Positions 37,684 to 45,259 of a stretch of 64,000 bases of DNA are shown one piece after another. The notes beneath the pieces are model-generated. The model did no database searches, was not told the DNA's origin, and saw nothing but the letters and a program-made list of their open reading frames with translations. The stretch is from Sipunculus nudus (Eukaryota > Annelida > Sipuncula > Golfingiida > Sipunculidae). Made by a program: the position numbers and the translations under genes. The stretch is taken from positions 1-64,000 of the forward strand of contig JAPPUL010000069.1 in NCBI GenBank assembly GCA_026874595.1. The letters run 5' to 3'. The number at the start of each line of letters is the position of its first letter. Within the stretch, counting starts at the first letter, position 1.

Positions 37684-38778
37684 ATGGACACATTAACATT
37701 AAAGAAAAGTTTATATATAGTATTTTTCATATTGGTAGTTGTTGGTTTTAGTGCGTTTATAGGCTTTAGTGCATGCAATAAGGACCTAACAACCGATTCT
37801 GGTGGTGGAGAACCGAGTGCACCTGAAGTTAATCCTGACGAAAACTATAGCTGGAAAGAGCATACAGCAGCAGCCGAGTGGTCCCCTCGCAAGGCACATC
37901 AAGTAGTCTTAAAGGGAGAAGAGTTTTATTTTATGGGAGGACAGGGTAATGGCAAGTGGAACGACGTATGGAAATCAAGCGATGGCACTACTTGGACACC
38001 GGTAATAGCGAATGCCGCATGGGAAGGTCGTTATAATCATCAAGTAGTTGTAAAGAATGGAGAGTTTTATCTATTTGGAGGACAGAGTAATGTTGGTCTT
38101 CATAATGACGTATGGAAGTCAAGTGATGGGGAAACTTGGACAGAGATATCGGCAGATGACCCAACAACTACAAGCAAATGGCTTCCACGAGGTATGCATA
38201 GAGTGCTATTAAAGGGAGATGAGTTTTATCTTATAGGAGGGTTTACTCCACAGACTAGTCCAGGGATACGGAATGACGTATGGAAGTCAAGTGATGGAAT
38301 AAATTGGACGGAAGTCTCAGCCCATGATGCTGGTGCTACAAACAAATGGGAAAGTCGTTATAATTACGACGTGGTACTAAAGGACGGAGCATTCTATGTA
38401 TTTGGGGGCTATGGCTTTGTTGGTGGTACTCCTCTAAACGATGTATGGAAATCAAATGATGGGGTAAGTTGGACGCAGATATCGCCCCAGGATGCAAACA
38501 CTACAAGCAAATGGACAATTCGCCAACATCATAATGTAGTAGTAAAGGGGGGCTATTTCTATCTTTTAGGAGGAGAGACGAACAATGTTAATAGGAATGA
38601 TGCATGGAGATCAAGCGATGGTATCACTTGGAAGCAGGCATCAGAGAATGATCCGGCAACACCTATGTGGTCAGCTCGGAGAGAATTTGCAGCCCTTGTA
38701 AAAGGAGATGCTATATATGTATTTGGAGGTAATGATGGGGCTGATAAGCAAGACGTATGGATCTTCAGTGAAGATTAA
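37684..38778 (+). CDS. Six-blade kelch-propeller lipoprotein
   Basis: 364 residues. The first 35 codons are almost the same DNA as the gene at 36521 (signal peptide, lipobox FSAC), but the mature part has diverged. It has six kelch blades (HQVVLKGEEFYFMGG to AALVKGDAIYVFGG) with longer inter-blade loops (SADDPTTTSKWLPRG, SAHDAGATNKWESRY). Conserved signal peptide plus divergent body suggests exchange of cassettes. Downstream are short repeats of AAAAAGTGAAGAT. Confidence 0.88.
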   Translation: MDTLTLKKSLYIVFFILVVVGFSAFIGFSACNKDLTTDSGGGEPSAPEVNPDENYSWKEHTAAAEWSPRKAHQVVLKGEEFYFMGGQGNGKWNDVWKSSDGTTWTPVIANAAWEGRYNHQVVVKNGEFYLFGGQSNVGLHNDVWKSSDGETWTEISADDPTTTSKWLPRGMHRVLLKGDEFYLIGGFTPQTSPGIRNDVWKSSDGINWTEVSAHDAGATNKWESRYNYDVVLKDGAFYVFGGYGFVGGTPLNDVWKSNDGVSWTQISPQDANTTSKWTIRQHHNVVVKGGYFYLLGGETNNVNRNDAWRSSDGITWKQASENDPATPMWSARREFAALVKGDAIYVFGGNDGADKQDVWIFSED

Positions 38779-38835
38779 AAAGTGAAGATTAAAAAGTGAA
38801 GATAAAAAAGTAAAGATAAAAAAGTAAAGATAAAT

Positions 38836-38862
38836 AATGCCCTCTTTATTTAAGGGGGCATT
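38836..38862 (+). terminator. Conserved hairpin after kelch gene
   Basis: AATGCCCTCTTTA pairs with TAAGGGGGCATT across a very short loop. Same design as the hairpins at 40046 and 42336. No U-run follows, so Rho-independent termination is not certain. Confidence 0.55.
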
Positions 38863-38989
38863 AGCCTGTCGTATTACTCTTCTTAAATATATTCTCATCT
38901 AATATTTTGTTATTCTTTGTGCATTACAAAGCATCTTACTACTCTAACTTACTACTCTAGCTTAGAAATTAATTAATTCATAAAATAAT

Positions 38990-39028
38990 AGATTAAAAGT
39001 GCTCCACACTGTGTTTATAGATATAAAT
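38990..39028 (+). promoter_or_regulatory. Conserved upstream element of kelch gene
   Basis: GATTAAAAGTGCTC then ACTGTGTTTATAGA and TATAAAT at 39022-39028, 18 bp before the ATG at 39047. Matches the elements before the other intact array members. Confidence 0.5.
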
Positions 39029-39046
39029 CTACTTAGGAGCGTTTAT

Positions 39047-40021
39047 ATGGAGACATTAACATTAAAGAAGAGTTTATATATAATACTATTTATATTAGTA
39101 GTAGCAGGTTTTAGTGCGTTTATAGGACTTAGTGCGTGCAACCAGGACCTAACTGGCACATCTGAGAAGAGCTATGCCTGGAGGCAGTTAACAGCTTCGG
39201 CAGCCTGGCCAAGTCGTTCTGATGTTCAAGTTGTTTTAAAGGGAAATGATTTCTATCTTTTGGGTGGGCATAACGGTGTAGATAGGATGAATGATGTATG
39301 GAAGTCAAGCGATGGTGTTACTTGGACAAAGCTAATAGAGAATGCAGCATGGCTTTCTCGTAATGGTCATAGAGCGGCTGTAAATGGGGATTCAATTTAT
39401 ATTAGTGGTGGGCATTCACCTACTCATGAGGATGATGTATGGAAGTCAACTGATGGTGAGACTTGGGAAGAGAGGACAGCGAGTGCACCTTGGGCTGGTC
39501 GTTTTTATCATGAAATGGTTGTAAAGGATGAAACGTTTTATGTTTTGGGAGGGAGTAGTGGTACAACTCCTTTGAATGATGTATGGAACTCAACTGATGG
39601 AATAACTTGGGAAGAGAGGGCAGCGAGTGCACCTTGGGCTGCTCGTAGTAGATATAAAGCGGTTGTAAAGGATGGAGAGTTGTATATTTTTGGAGGACAG
39701 GGCACGGTTTTGTTGAATGACGTATGGAGGTCAAGTGATGGAGCAAGTTGGGTAGAGGTTACAAAGAATGCGCAATGGTCTGCAAGACGCTCTCATGAAG
39801 TGATTGTAAAGAATGGCGAATTTTATCTTTATGGGGGCGAGTCATCCGCTGGGAACCTGAGTGACATTTGGAAGTCAAGCGATGGAGAGACTTGGGAAAA
39901 GGTTACAGATAGTGCTCCATGGGGTATGCGTGCTACTCATCAAGTGCTTTTAAGAGGTGATAATATCTATCTTTTGGGAGGAAGCGCTACAAGCGACGTC
40001 TGGGTATACAGCAAAGAGTAA
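39047..40021 (+). CDS. Six-blade kelch-propeller lipoprotein
   Basis: 324 residues from ATG 39047, chosen over an upstream in-frame ATG at 38999 because TTAGGAGCG sits just before it and the sequence METLTLKKSLYI matches its paralogues. Signal peptide with lipobox LSAC; six kelch blades (VQVVLKGNDFYLLGG to HQVLLRGDNIYLLGG). Histidines in two blades are changed (DVQ, RYK), so it is the most diverged of the full-length set. Confidence 0.88.
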   Translation: METLTLKKSLYIILFILVVAGFSAFIGLSACNQDLTGTSEKSYAWRQLTASAAWPSRSDVQVVLKGNDFYLLGGHNGVDRMNDVWKSSDGVTWTKLIENAAWLSRNGHRAAVNGDSIYISGGHSPTHEDDVWKSTDGETWEERTASAPWAGRFYHEMVVKDETFYVLGGSSGTTPLNDVWNSTDGITWEERAASAPWAARSRYKAVVKDGELYIFGGQGTVLLNDVWRSSDGASWVEVTKNAQWSARRSHEVIVKNGEFYLYGGESSAGNLSDIWKSSDGETWEKVTDSAPWGMRATHQVLLRGDNIYLLGGSATSDVWVYSKE

Positions 40022-40045
40022 AACTTAAAGATTAAACTATAATGT

Positions 40046-40072
40046 AATGTCCTCTTTAATAAAGGGGACATT
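40046..40072 (+). terminator. Conserved hairpin after kelch gene
   Basis: AATGTCCTCTTT (40046-40057) pairs with AAAGGGGACATT (40061-40072), twelve pairs with one G-U, loop of three. Strong stem, but followed by AACTTG rather than U residues. Confidence 0.6.
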
Positions 40073-40211
40073 AACTTGCCGTAAGCTTACTCTGCTTAGG
40101 TTTATGTTCTCTACCAAGCTAATACATTCTAAAAACAAAAAAACAACTTAAAACTACTCTACACTAAGCAAACTCACCAAATAGTTAATTCATAAATAAA
40201 AAAAAAAGAAT

Positions 40212-40250
40212 AGATTAAAAGTGCTTGTAGCTGTGTTTATAGATACAAAA
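40212..40250 (+). promoter_or_regulatory. Conserved upstream element of kelch gene
   Basis: GATTAAAAGTGCTTGTAGCT then GTGTTTATAGA and TACAAAA at 40244-40250, 29 bp before ATG 40280. It is the weakest -10 match of the four. Confidence 0.45.
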
Positions 40251-40279
40251 TCTATGATATTGGATTTAAGGAGAGCGCT

Positions 40280-41302
40280 ATGAGTGAATTAATATTTAAA
40301 AGGGGTTTATATATACTACTTTTTCTATTAGTAGTAGGAATATTTAGTGCCTTTATAGGATTTAGTGCCTGCAGTACGGATATAGCAAGTACAGGAGGCA
40401 GTGGTGGTGGAGACACCCCAACATTCTCTTGGGAAAAGCTAGGGACGGGTTCATGGTCAGCCCGTGATGAGCATCAAGTTGTATTAAAGGGAGAAGAGTT
40501 TTATTTATTTGGAGGTTATGATGGTACAAATAATTTGAACGACGTATGGAAGTCAAGTGACGGTGTTAGTTGGAGTATAGTGATAGCGAATGCAGCCTGG
40601 GGAGGCCGTCGATCACATCAAGTAGTAGTAAAGGGAGAAGAGTTTTATTTATTTGGAGGGATTACTCCTACGGATAAGAATGATGTATGGAAATCAAGCG
40701 ATGGAGAGACTTGGACTCAAGTGACAAGTAATGCAGCCTGGACGGCGCGTAAATACCAACAAGTAGTATTACATAATAACGAATTTTATTTATTTGGAGG
40801 TTATGTGGATGATGTAGGTAATAAGAATGACGTATGGAAATCAAGCGATGGAGCGACTTGGACTCAAGTGACAAGTAATGCAGCCTGGGGAGGTCGTACA
40901 GGGCATCAAGTAGTCGTAAAAGATGGAGAATTCTATCTTATGGGTGGTACTAATGGATTTGAACTGTATAATGATGTATGGAAGTCAAGTGACGGAGCAA
41001 GTTGGACACAGCTATCACCAGACGAAGATGTTACAGGGAAATGGACAGGACGTATATATCACCGAGTGGCAGTAAAGGGAGGGGAGATATATCTTACGGG
41101 AGGTTATATGTCTACGAGTCATAATGAAGTATGGAGCTCAAGTGATGGAGTAAGTTGGACAGAGGTATTATCAGATGGTCCAGCAAGCGATAGTCAATGG
41201 TCAGCCCGTGATAAGCATCAAGTAGTAGTAAAGGGAGATAAGTTATATGTATTTGGAGGAGGTACTAACCCTTATAATAACGATGTATGGGTAAGTAAAT
41301 AA
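40280..41302 (+). CDS. Six-blade kelch-propeller lipoprotein
   Basis: 340 residues. Signal peptide with lipobox FSAC, a short Gly/Ser linker (TGGSGGGDTP), then six kelch blades from HQVVLKGEEFYLFGG to HQVVVKGDKLYVFGG. Ribosome site AAGGAG nine bases before ATG 40280. Its final 33 codons, stop and terminator hairpin are copied almost unchanged at 42232-42360, after the next gene. Confidence 0.9.
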   Translation: MSELIFKRGLYILLFLLVVGIFSAFIGFSACSTDIASTGGSGGGDTPTFSWEKLGTGSWSARDEHQVVLKGEEFYLFGGYDGTNNLNDVWKSSDGVSWSIVIANAAWGGRRSHQVVVKGEEFYLFGGITPTDKNDVWKSSDGETWTQVTSNAAWTARKYQQVVLHNNEFYLFGGYVDDVGNKNDVWKSSDGATWTQVTSNAAWGGRTGHQVVVKDGEFYLMGGTNGFELYNDVWKSSDGASWTQLSPDEDVTGKWTGRIYHRVAVKGGEIYLTGGYMSTSHNEVWSSSDGVSWTEVLSDGPASDSQWSARDKHQVVVKGDKLYVFGGGTNPYNNDVWVSK

Positions 41303-41321
41303 GTTGGATAAGTAAGTTATG

Positions 41322-41343
41322 TGTCCTCTTTATTAGGAGGACA
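41322..41343 (+). terminator. Conserved hairpin after kelch gene
   Basis: TGTCCTC (41322-41328) pairs with GAGGACA (41337-41343), loop of eight, followed by TTAGCTTTTCTT. It is copied downstream at 42336-42359. Confidence 0.55.
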
Positions 41344-41457
41344 TTAGCTTTTCTTCTAGTTTGACTTTTCTAAATATCTTATAATTTTTCTGTATGTTTT
41401 ACTAACTACAAATCATATATTTACTACCTATATACATTATCCAATGCATAAAAAAAG

Positions 41458-41500
41458 TTGTCTAGAATACGAAATTCTGTTATCTTATAATAGAAATTAA
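41458..41500 (+). promoter_or_regulatory. Candidate promoter of Ala/Lys/Glu lipoprotein
   Basis: TTGTCT, 17 bp, then TATCTTATAAT just ahead of the gene at 41519. Between them is a 5-bp inverted repeat (AGAAT / ATTCT). It is unlike the element used by the kelch genes. Confidence 0.4.
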
Positions 41501-41518
41501 ATTACGAGGAGAATGTAG

Positions 41519-42220
41519 ATGAACTATTTAAGTTCTATATTAAAGACAAAAAAAAGGTTTTACCTTCTATTCTTGTGCTTATTTGTTTTAAGCAGTTTAA
41601 GCAGCTGTAACAACGACAGGACAAACACAAACGGCGCTGCAACAAAAGCAACATTATTAAAAGAAGCAGAAGAAAGAGTAAAAAAAGCAGAAGAAAAAGT
41701 AAAAGATCCAAAGCTAACAGAAGAAGAACGTGTAAACGCACAAGTAGAATTAGCACAAGAAAGACTAATAAAAGTAGGAATAGAAGGAGCAGATGCAAAA
41801 AAACCATTAGCAAAAAAAGCATTAGCAGAAGCACAAGAAGCACAAAAAGCAGTACAAGACGCATTAGCAAAAGCAAAAGCAGTAAAAGAAGCAAAAACAC
41901 CAGAAGAACGTGTAAAAGCACAAGACCTATTAGCAGAAGCACAATTAGCAAAAACAGTAGCATTAGTAAAAGCAGCATTTTCAGATGCAGAAGTAGAAGT
42001 AGCAGAAAAAGCAGCAAAAGACAAAGCAGTACAAGACGCATTAGCAAAAGCAAAAGAAGCAGTAGAAGACGTAAAAGCAAAAGAAAAAGCATTAAAAGAC
42101 GCAAAAACACCAGAAGCAAAAAAAGCAGCAAAAGAAGCATTAGAAACAGCATTAGGAACAGCAGTAAACCCATTCGAAGAATTAAACAAAGCATTAAAAG
42201 AAGCAAAAAAAGCAGAATAA
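41519..42220 (+). CDS. Ala/Lys/Glu-rich coiled-coil lipoprotein with A-ending codons
   Basis: 233 residues. Signal peptide with lipobox LSSC near residue 30, then about 195 residues made almost only of Ala, Lys, Glu, Val, Leu, Gln and Asp, forming long helices. Internal repeats are seen (AVQDALAKAK twice, KTPEERVKAQ and KTPEAKKAAK). In the mature part codon choice is nearly monomorphic: Ala is GCA, Lys AAA, Glu GAA, Val GTA, Leu TTA. Kelch neighbours use mixed codons. GAGGAG precedes ATG 41519 by ten bases. It may be a surface spacer or periplasmic tether. No family was recognised. Confidence 0.8.
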   Translation: MNYLSSILKTKKRFYLLFLCLFVLSSLSSCNNDRTNTNGAATKATLLKEAEERVKKAEEKVKDPKLTEEERVNAQVELAQERLIKVGIEGADAKKPLAKKALAEAQEAQKAVQDALAKAKAVKEAKTPEERVKAQDLLAEAQLAKTVALVKAAFSDAEVEVAEKAAKDKAVQDALAKAKEAVEDVKAKEKALKDAKTPEAKKAAKEALETALGTAVNPFEELNKALKEAKKAE

Positions 42221-42231
42221 GCAGGCCCAAA

Positions 42232-42360
42232 TCAAGTAGTATTAAAGGGAGATAAGTTATATGTATTTGGAGGAGGTACTAACCCTTATAATAACGATGT
42301 ATGGGTAAGTAAATAAGTTGGATAAGTAAGTTATGTGTCCTCTTTAAATTAAGAGGACAT
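42232..42360 (+). repeat. Copy of the 3' end of the preceding kelch gene
   Basis: From ATCAAGTAGTA at about 42232 to the end of the hairpin, this matches 41218-41343 with an offset of 1014 bp and only one or two differences in the coding part. It has no start codon of its own and so is a dead gene end. It brackets the gene at 41519, as if that gene was inserted by a duplication. Confidence 0.9.
42336..42359 (+). terminator. Conserved hairpin
   Basis: TGTCCTCTT (42336-42344) pairs with AAGAGGACA (42351-42359); nine perfect pairs, loop of six. Its loop differs from the source copy at 41322. Confidence 0.6.
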
Positions 42361-42468
42361 ATAAAGATGTGCAATCTTGTAGTAAGTTAGCCTTAACATC
42401 TCTTCTAAAAGGATCTGTAGAACCTTAATAGCTAATATACAATTTAATCTATAAAAACAGTTGCCTAA

Positions 42469-43242
42469 TTGGTTTTAAGCAGCTGCGGGAGAATAGATGG
42501 AACAAACGGCGGTGGTGGTGCAAATGGGGAAGCGGGGGACAGATGGGCAGCTCGTGCTTCTCATCAAGTAGTAATAAAGGGAGAAGAGTTTTATCTTTTT
42601 GGAGGGCTTGCTGGTAATGGTTCTAAGAATGACGTATGGAGCTCAAGTGATGGTAAGATTTGGACAGAGGTATTACCAGATGGTGAAGAAAGCGAGAGTC
42701 AATGGGAAAGACGTTATGGTCATCAAGTAGTAATAAAGGGAGAAGAGTTTTATCTTTTTGGAGGGCTTGCTGGTAATGGTTCTAAGAATGACGTATGGAG
42801 CTCAAGTGATGGTAAGATTTGGACAGAGGTATTACCAGATGGTGAAGAAAGCGAGAGTCAATGGGAAAGACGTTATGGTCATCAAGTAGTAATAAAGGGA
42901 GATTATTTCTTTCTTTTTGGTGGCAATGCTAAAGAATATAAGAATGACGTATGGAAGTCGCGTGATGGAGCAACTTGGACAGAGCTAGAGAATAAATAGA
43001 CATCTCGTTACGAACATCATGTAGTAAATGAATGGACTTTCTATCTTTTTGGGAGGAATGAGTCTAAAAGGGTTCAAGAGATAGAACTACTTGGACACCG
43101 CAGTCAGAAGGGCCCTGATGGAGTAATCGTACTAGCTATGAATAGTCTTGTCGCTATGCTCATCAAGCAAGTGGTAAAAGCCGGTGCTATCTTTCTTTTT
43201 GTAGGTATTCTTCTTATCCTCCGAACTTCTTTCTTTTTATAG
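42469..43242 (+). pseudogene. Kelch lipoprotein truncated at 5' end and decayed at 3' end
   Basis: The readable part 42469-42999 (176 residues from a TTG) starts at the very end of a signal peptide: VLSSCG is a lipobox, but the hydrophobic core is missing and a TAA lies just upstream. Three kelch blades follow, then TAG 42997. After the stop, the same frame continues with clear blade remains (SRYEHHVVNEWTFYLFG, later VVKAGAIFLFVG) with frameshifts, to about 43242. So it is an originally longer gene broken at both ends. No conserved upstream element is present. Confidence 0.82.
42562..42888 (+). repeat. Exact 159-bp tandem repeat (one kelch blade)
   Basis: The block starting CATCAAGTAGTAATAAAGGG at 42562 is repeated exactly at 42721, and begins a third time at 42880. 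The period is 159 bp (53 codons), one full blade, so the number of blades can change by slippage or crossing over without breaking the frame. Confidence 0.95.
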
Positions 43243-43510
43243 ATACTGTTTTCCCTCTGAAGTATCGTCCTCAAAGAAATGACATATAGGTTTTTAAGTA
43301 ACAAAAAATAAGCTTAATGTCTTTTTATTAAGAGTAAATAATCATCCTGTCCTAAGTTTAGCTCTTCTAATATTTTAAAGTGTTTTGTAAGCTACAAAAC
43401 GTCTTAATAACCTCACTTAGAGATTAGTTAAGTTGCTAAGAAATAGTTGTTTAAAACGCTAAGTTGTACTATTCATTATTCTATATTATAGATTAAAATG
43501 AGTAGTATTA

Positions 43511-44626
43511 ATGAGCTATATACGTTATTTTCTAAAGTTCTTTAAGATAAATAAGGGTATATATTTGTCGTTATTTTCGTTATTGCTTTTAAGCAGTTGT
43601 GAAGAATATGCAGTAAAACAAGACAATCAACCAGAACTTGGTAGTACTGAGTCTGTGTGGACGGAAGTCTCAGCCCATGAAGATGAGCCTAAAAACAAAT
43701 GGTCAGGACGTTTTGGACATCAAGTGGTATTAAAAGATGAGACTTTCTTTCTTTTTGGTGGCAATACCAAAGAATATAAGAATGACGTATGGAAGTCGCG
43801 TGATGGTAAGGATTGGGGCCTAATCTCAGCCCATGGAAACAATCCTAAAAACAAATGGTCAGGACGTTATGGTCATCAAGTGGTATTAAAGGGAGAAGAG
43901 TTCTATCTTTTTGGAGGGCTTGTAGGGCTTGCTGGTAATGATTCTAAGAATGACGTATGGAAGTCGCGTGATGGAGTAAGTTGGACAGAGGTATTAGCAA
44001 ATGGTGCAGAAAGCAAGAGTCAATGGGAAAGTCGTTATGAACATCAAGTAGTAGTAAAAGATGAGACCTTCTTTCTTTTTGGTGGGAAGAGTTGGAGGAG
44101 TGATGATTCTAAGAATGACGTATGGAAGTCGCGTGATGGTAAGGATTGGGGCCTAATCTCAGCCCATGGAAACAATCCTAAAAACAAATGGTCAGGACGT
44201 TTTGGACATCAAGTGGTATTAAAAGATGAGACTTTCTATCTTTTTGGAGGATATGATGATGATTTTAAGAATGACATATGGAGCTCAAGCGATGGTAAGA
44301 GCTGGAAGCTAATCTCAGCCCATGAAGATAATCCTAAAAACAAATGGACGGGACGTTTTGGACATCAAGTAGTATTAAAAGATGAGACTTTCTATCTTTT
44401 TGGAGGGGATACTGCTTATACTAAGAATGACATATGGAGCTCAAGTGATGGTAAGAGTTGGAGACTAATCTCAGCCCATGAAGACAATCCTAAAAACAAA
44501 TGGACAGCTCGTTGGGGGCATCAAGCGGTTGTAAAGGATGGGGCTTTCTTTCTTTTTGGAGGGGTTGAGCCTACGAAGGACCGCAGATATAAGAACGACG
44601 TATGGGTTTTTAAGCCTAAACTATAA
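43511..44626 (+). CDS. Six-blade kelch-propeller lipoprotein
   Basis: 371 residues. A different signal peptide from the others (MSYIRYFLKFFKINKGIYLS, lipobox LLSSC), then six kelch blades (HQVVLKDETFFLFGG to HQAVVKDGAFFLFGG). Blades are joined by a recurring loop ISAHEDNPKNKWTGRFGHQ, so repeats are of 55-60 residues. Blades 4 and 5 are near-identical in DNA. Upstream a GTTTAAAACGCT motif at 43450 resembles the shared element, but the TATAAAT part differs. It is the last gene of the array. Confidence 0.88.
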   Translation: MSYIRYFLKFFKINKGIYLSLFSLLLLSSCEEYAVKQDNQPELGSTESVWTEVSAHEDEPKNKWSGRFGHQVVLKDETFFLFGGNTKEYKNDVWKSRDGKDWGLISAHGNNPKNKWSGRYGHQVVLKGEEFYLFGGLVGLAGNDSKNDVWKSRDGVSWTEVLANGAESKSQWESRYEHQVVVKDETFFLFGGKSWRSDDSKNDVWKSRDGKDWGLISAHGNNPKNKWSGRFGHQVVLKDETFYLFGGYDDDFKNDIWSSSDGKSWKLISAHEDNPKNKWTGRFGHQVVLKDETFYLFGGDTAYTKNDIWSSSDGKSWRLISAHEDNPKNKWTARWGHQAVVKDGAFFLFGGVEPTKDRRYKNDVWVFKPKL

Positions 44627-44732
44627 AACATATCTAAAGTATAAAATAACTAGTTATATAATGAAAATATTCAAGTACAATAAAAATCTACTAACATCTA
44701 ATATCTAATTATATAAGAGCTTGATTAGCAAA

Positions 44733-44993
44733 TTACTTATTATCTTTCTTTAGAAAGAAGGAGCAATTATAAAAGCTTACAAAGTGCGTATCCCTATGAT
44801 ACCACATAGCCTCAAAGTCAGCACAAAAAGCTTTTTTATTTTGAGTAACAGTTAAAGACTTACAATTCTGACAAAGTTTAGATTTTTGTATTTCGCAAGA
44901 AATAACATTCATAAAGTCTGCTTCATTTTTGATACCATAAACAAAATCTGGTTTTTTGTTTTTTCTAAGCATGATACGTTTTTGCTCTTTCAT
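44733..44993 (-). CDS. Small cysteine-containing protein, function unknown
   Basis: 86 residues, basic, with a C-x2-C pair (KLCQNCKSLT) plus three other cysteines, possibly a small zinc site. No signal peptide. A TAAGG lies about five bases before ATG 44993. It is on the opposite strand from its neighbours. Confidence 0.55.
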   Translation of the reverse strand: MKEQKRIMLRKNKKPDFVYGIKNEADFMNVISCEIQKSKLCQNCKSLTVTQNKKAFCADFEAMWYHRDTHFVSFYNCSFFLKKDNK

Positions 44994-45259
44994 AAAACCT
45001 TAAACTAACCCCTCCCAAAAGTAAATAAATAAACTTAAACTAAATAAATATAACTCTTATTATTAAGAATGCTATGAATGTATAACACTAAATGTAAAAT
45101 AAAGATATAGATAATTTTGTACTAAAACCGTTTATCAAACTAGGATAATTATATATAATTACAAAGAAAATACTAAAATAGATATAACTAAGCAAGGATA
45201 TTAAAAGGCTATAAAAAAGTTAAAATCGACATATAAGGTTAGAAATAAAAGCTAAAAAA

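Noticed and set aside
38999-39046. Upstream ATG start for the third full kelch gene
   Set aside because: The shared promoter-like element lies across it and the ribosome site fits ATG 39047.
41535-42230. Long Leu-rich open frame on the minus strand opposite the Ala/Lys/Glu lipoprotein
   Set aside because: It is an artefact of A-ending codons on the plus strand; no ribosome site, composition of poly-Leu shadows.
35578-44626. Asp-box (sialidase-type) propeller reading of the SSDGxxW motif
   Set aside because: The Asp-box spacing S-x-D-x-G-x-x-W is not matched (one residue short), while HxVV...YLFGG...NDVW is a clear kelch pattern.
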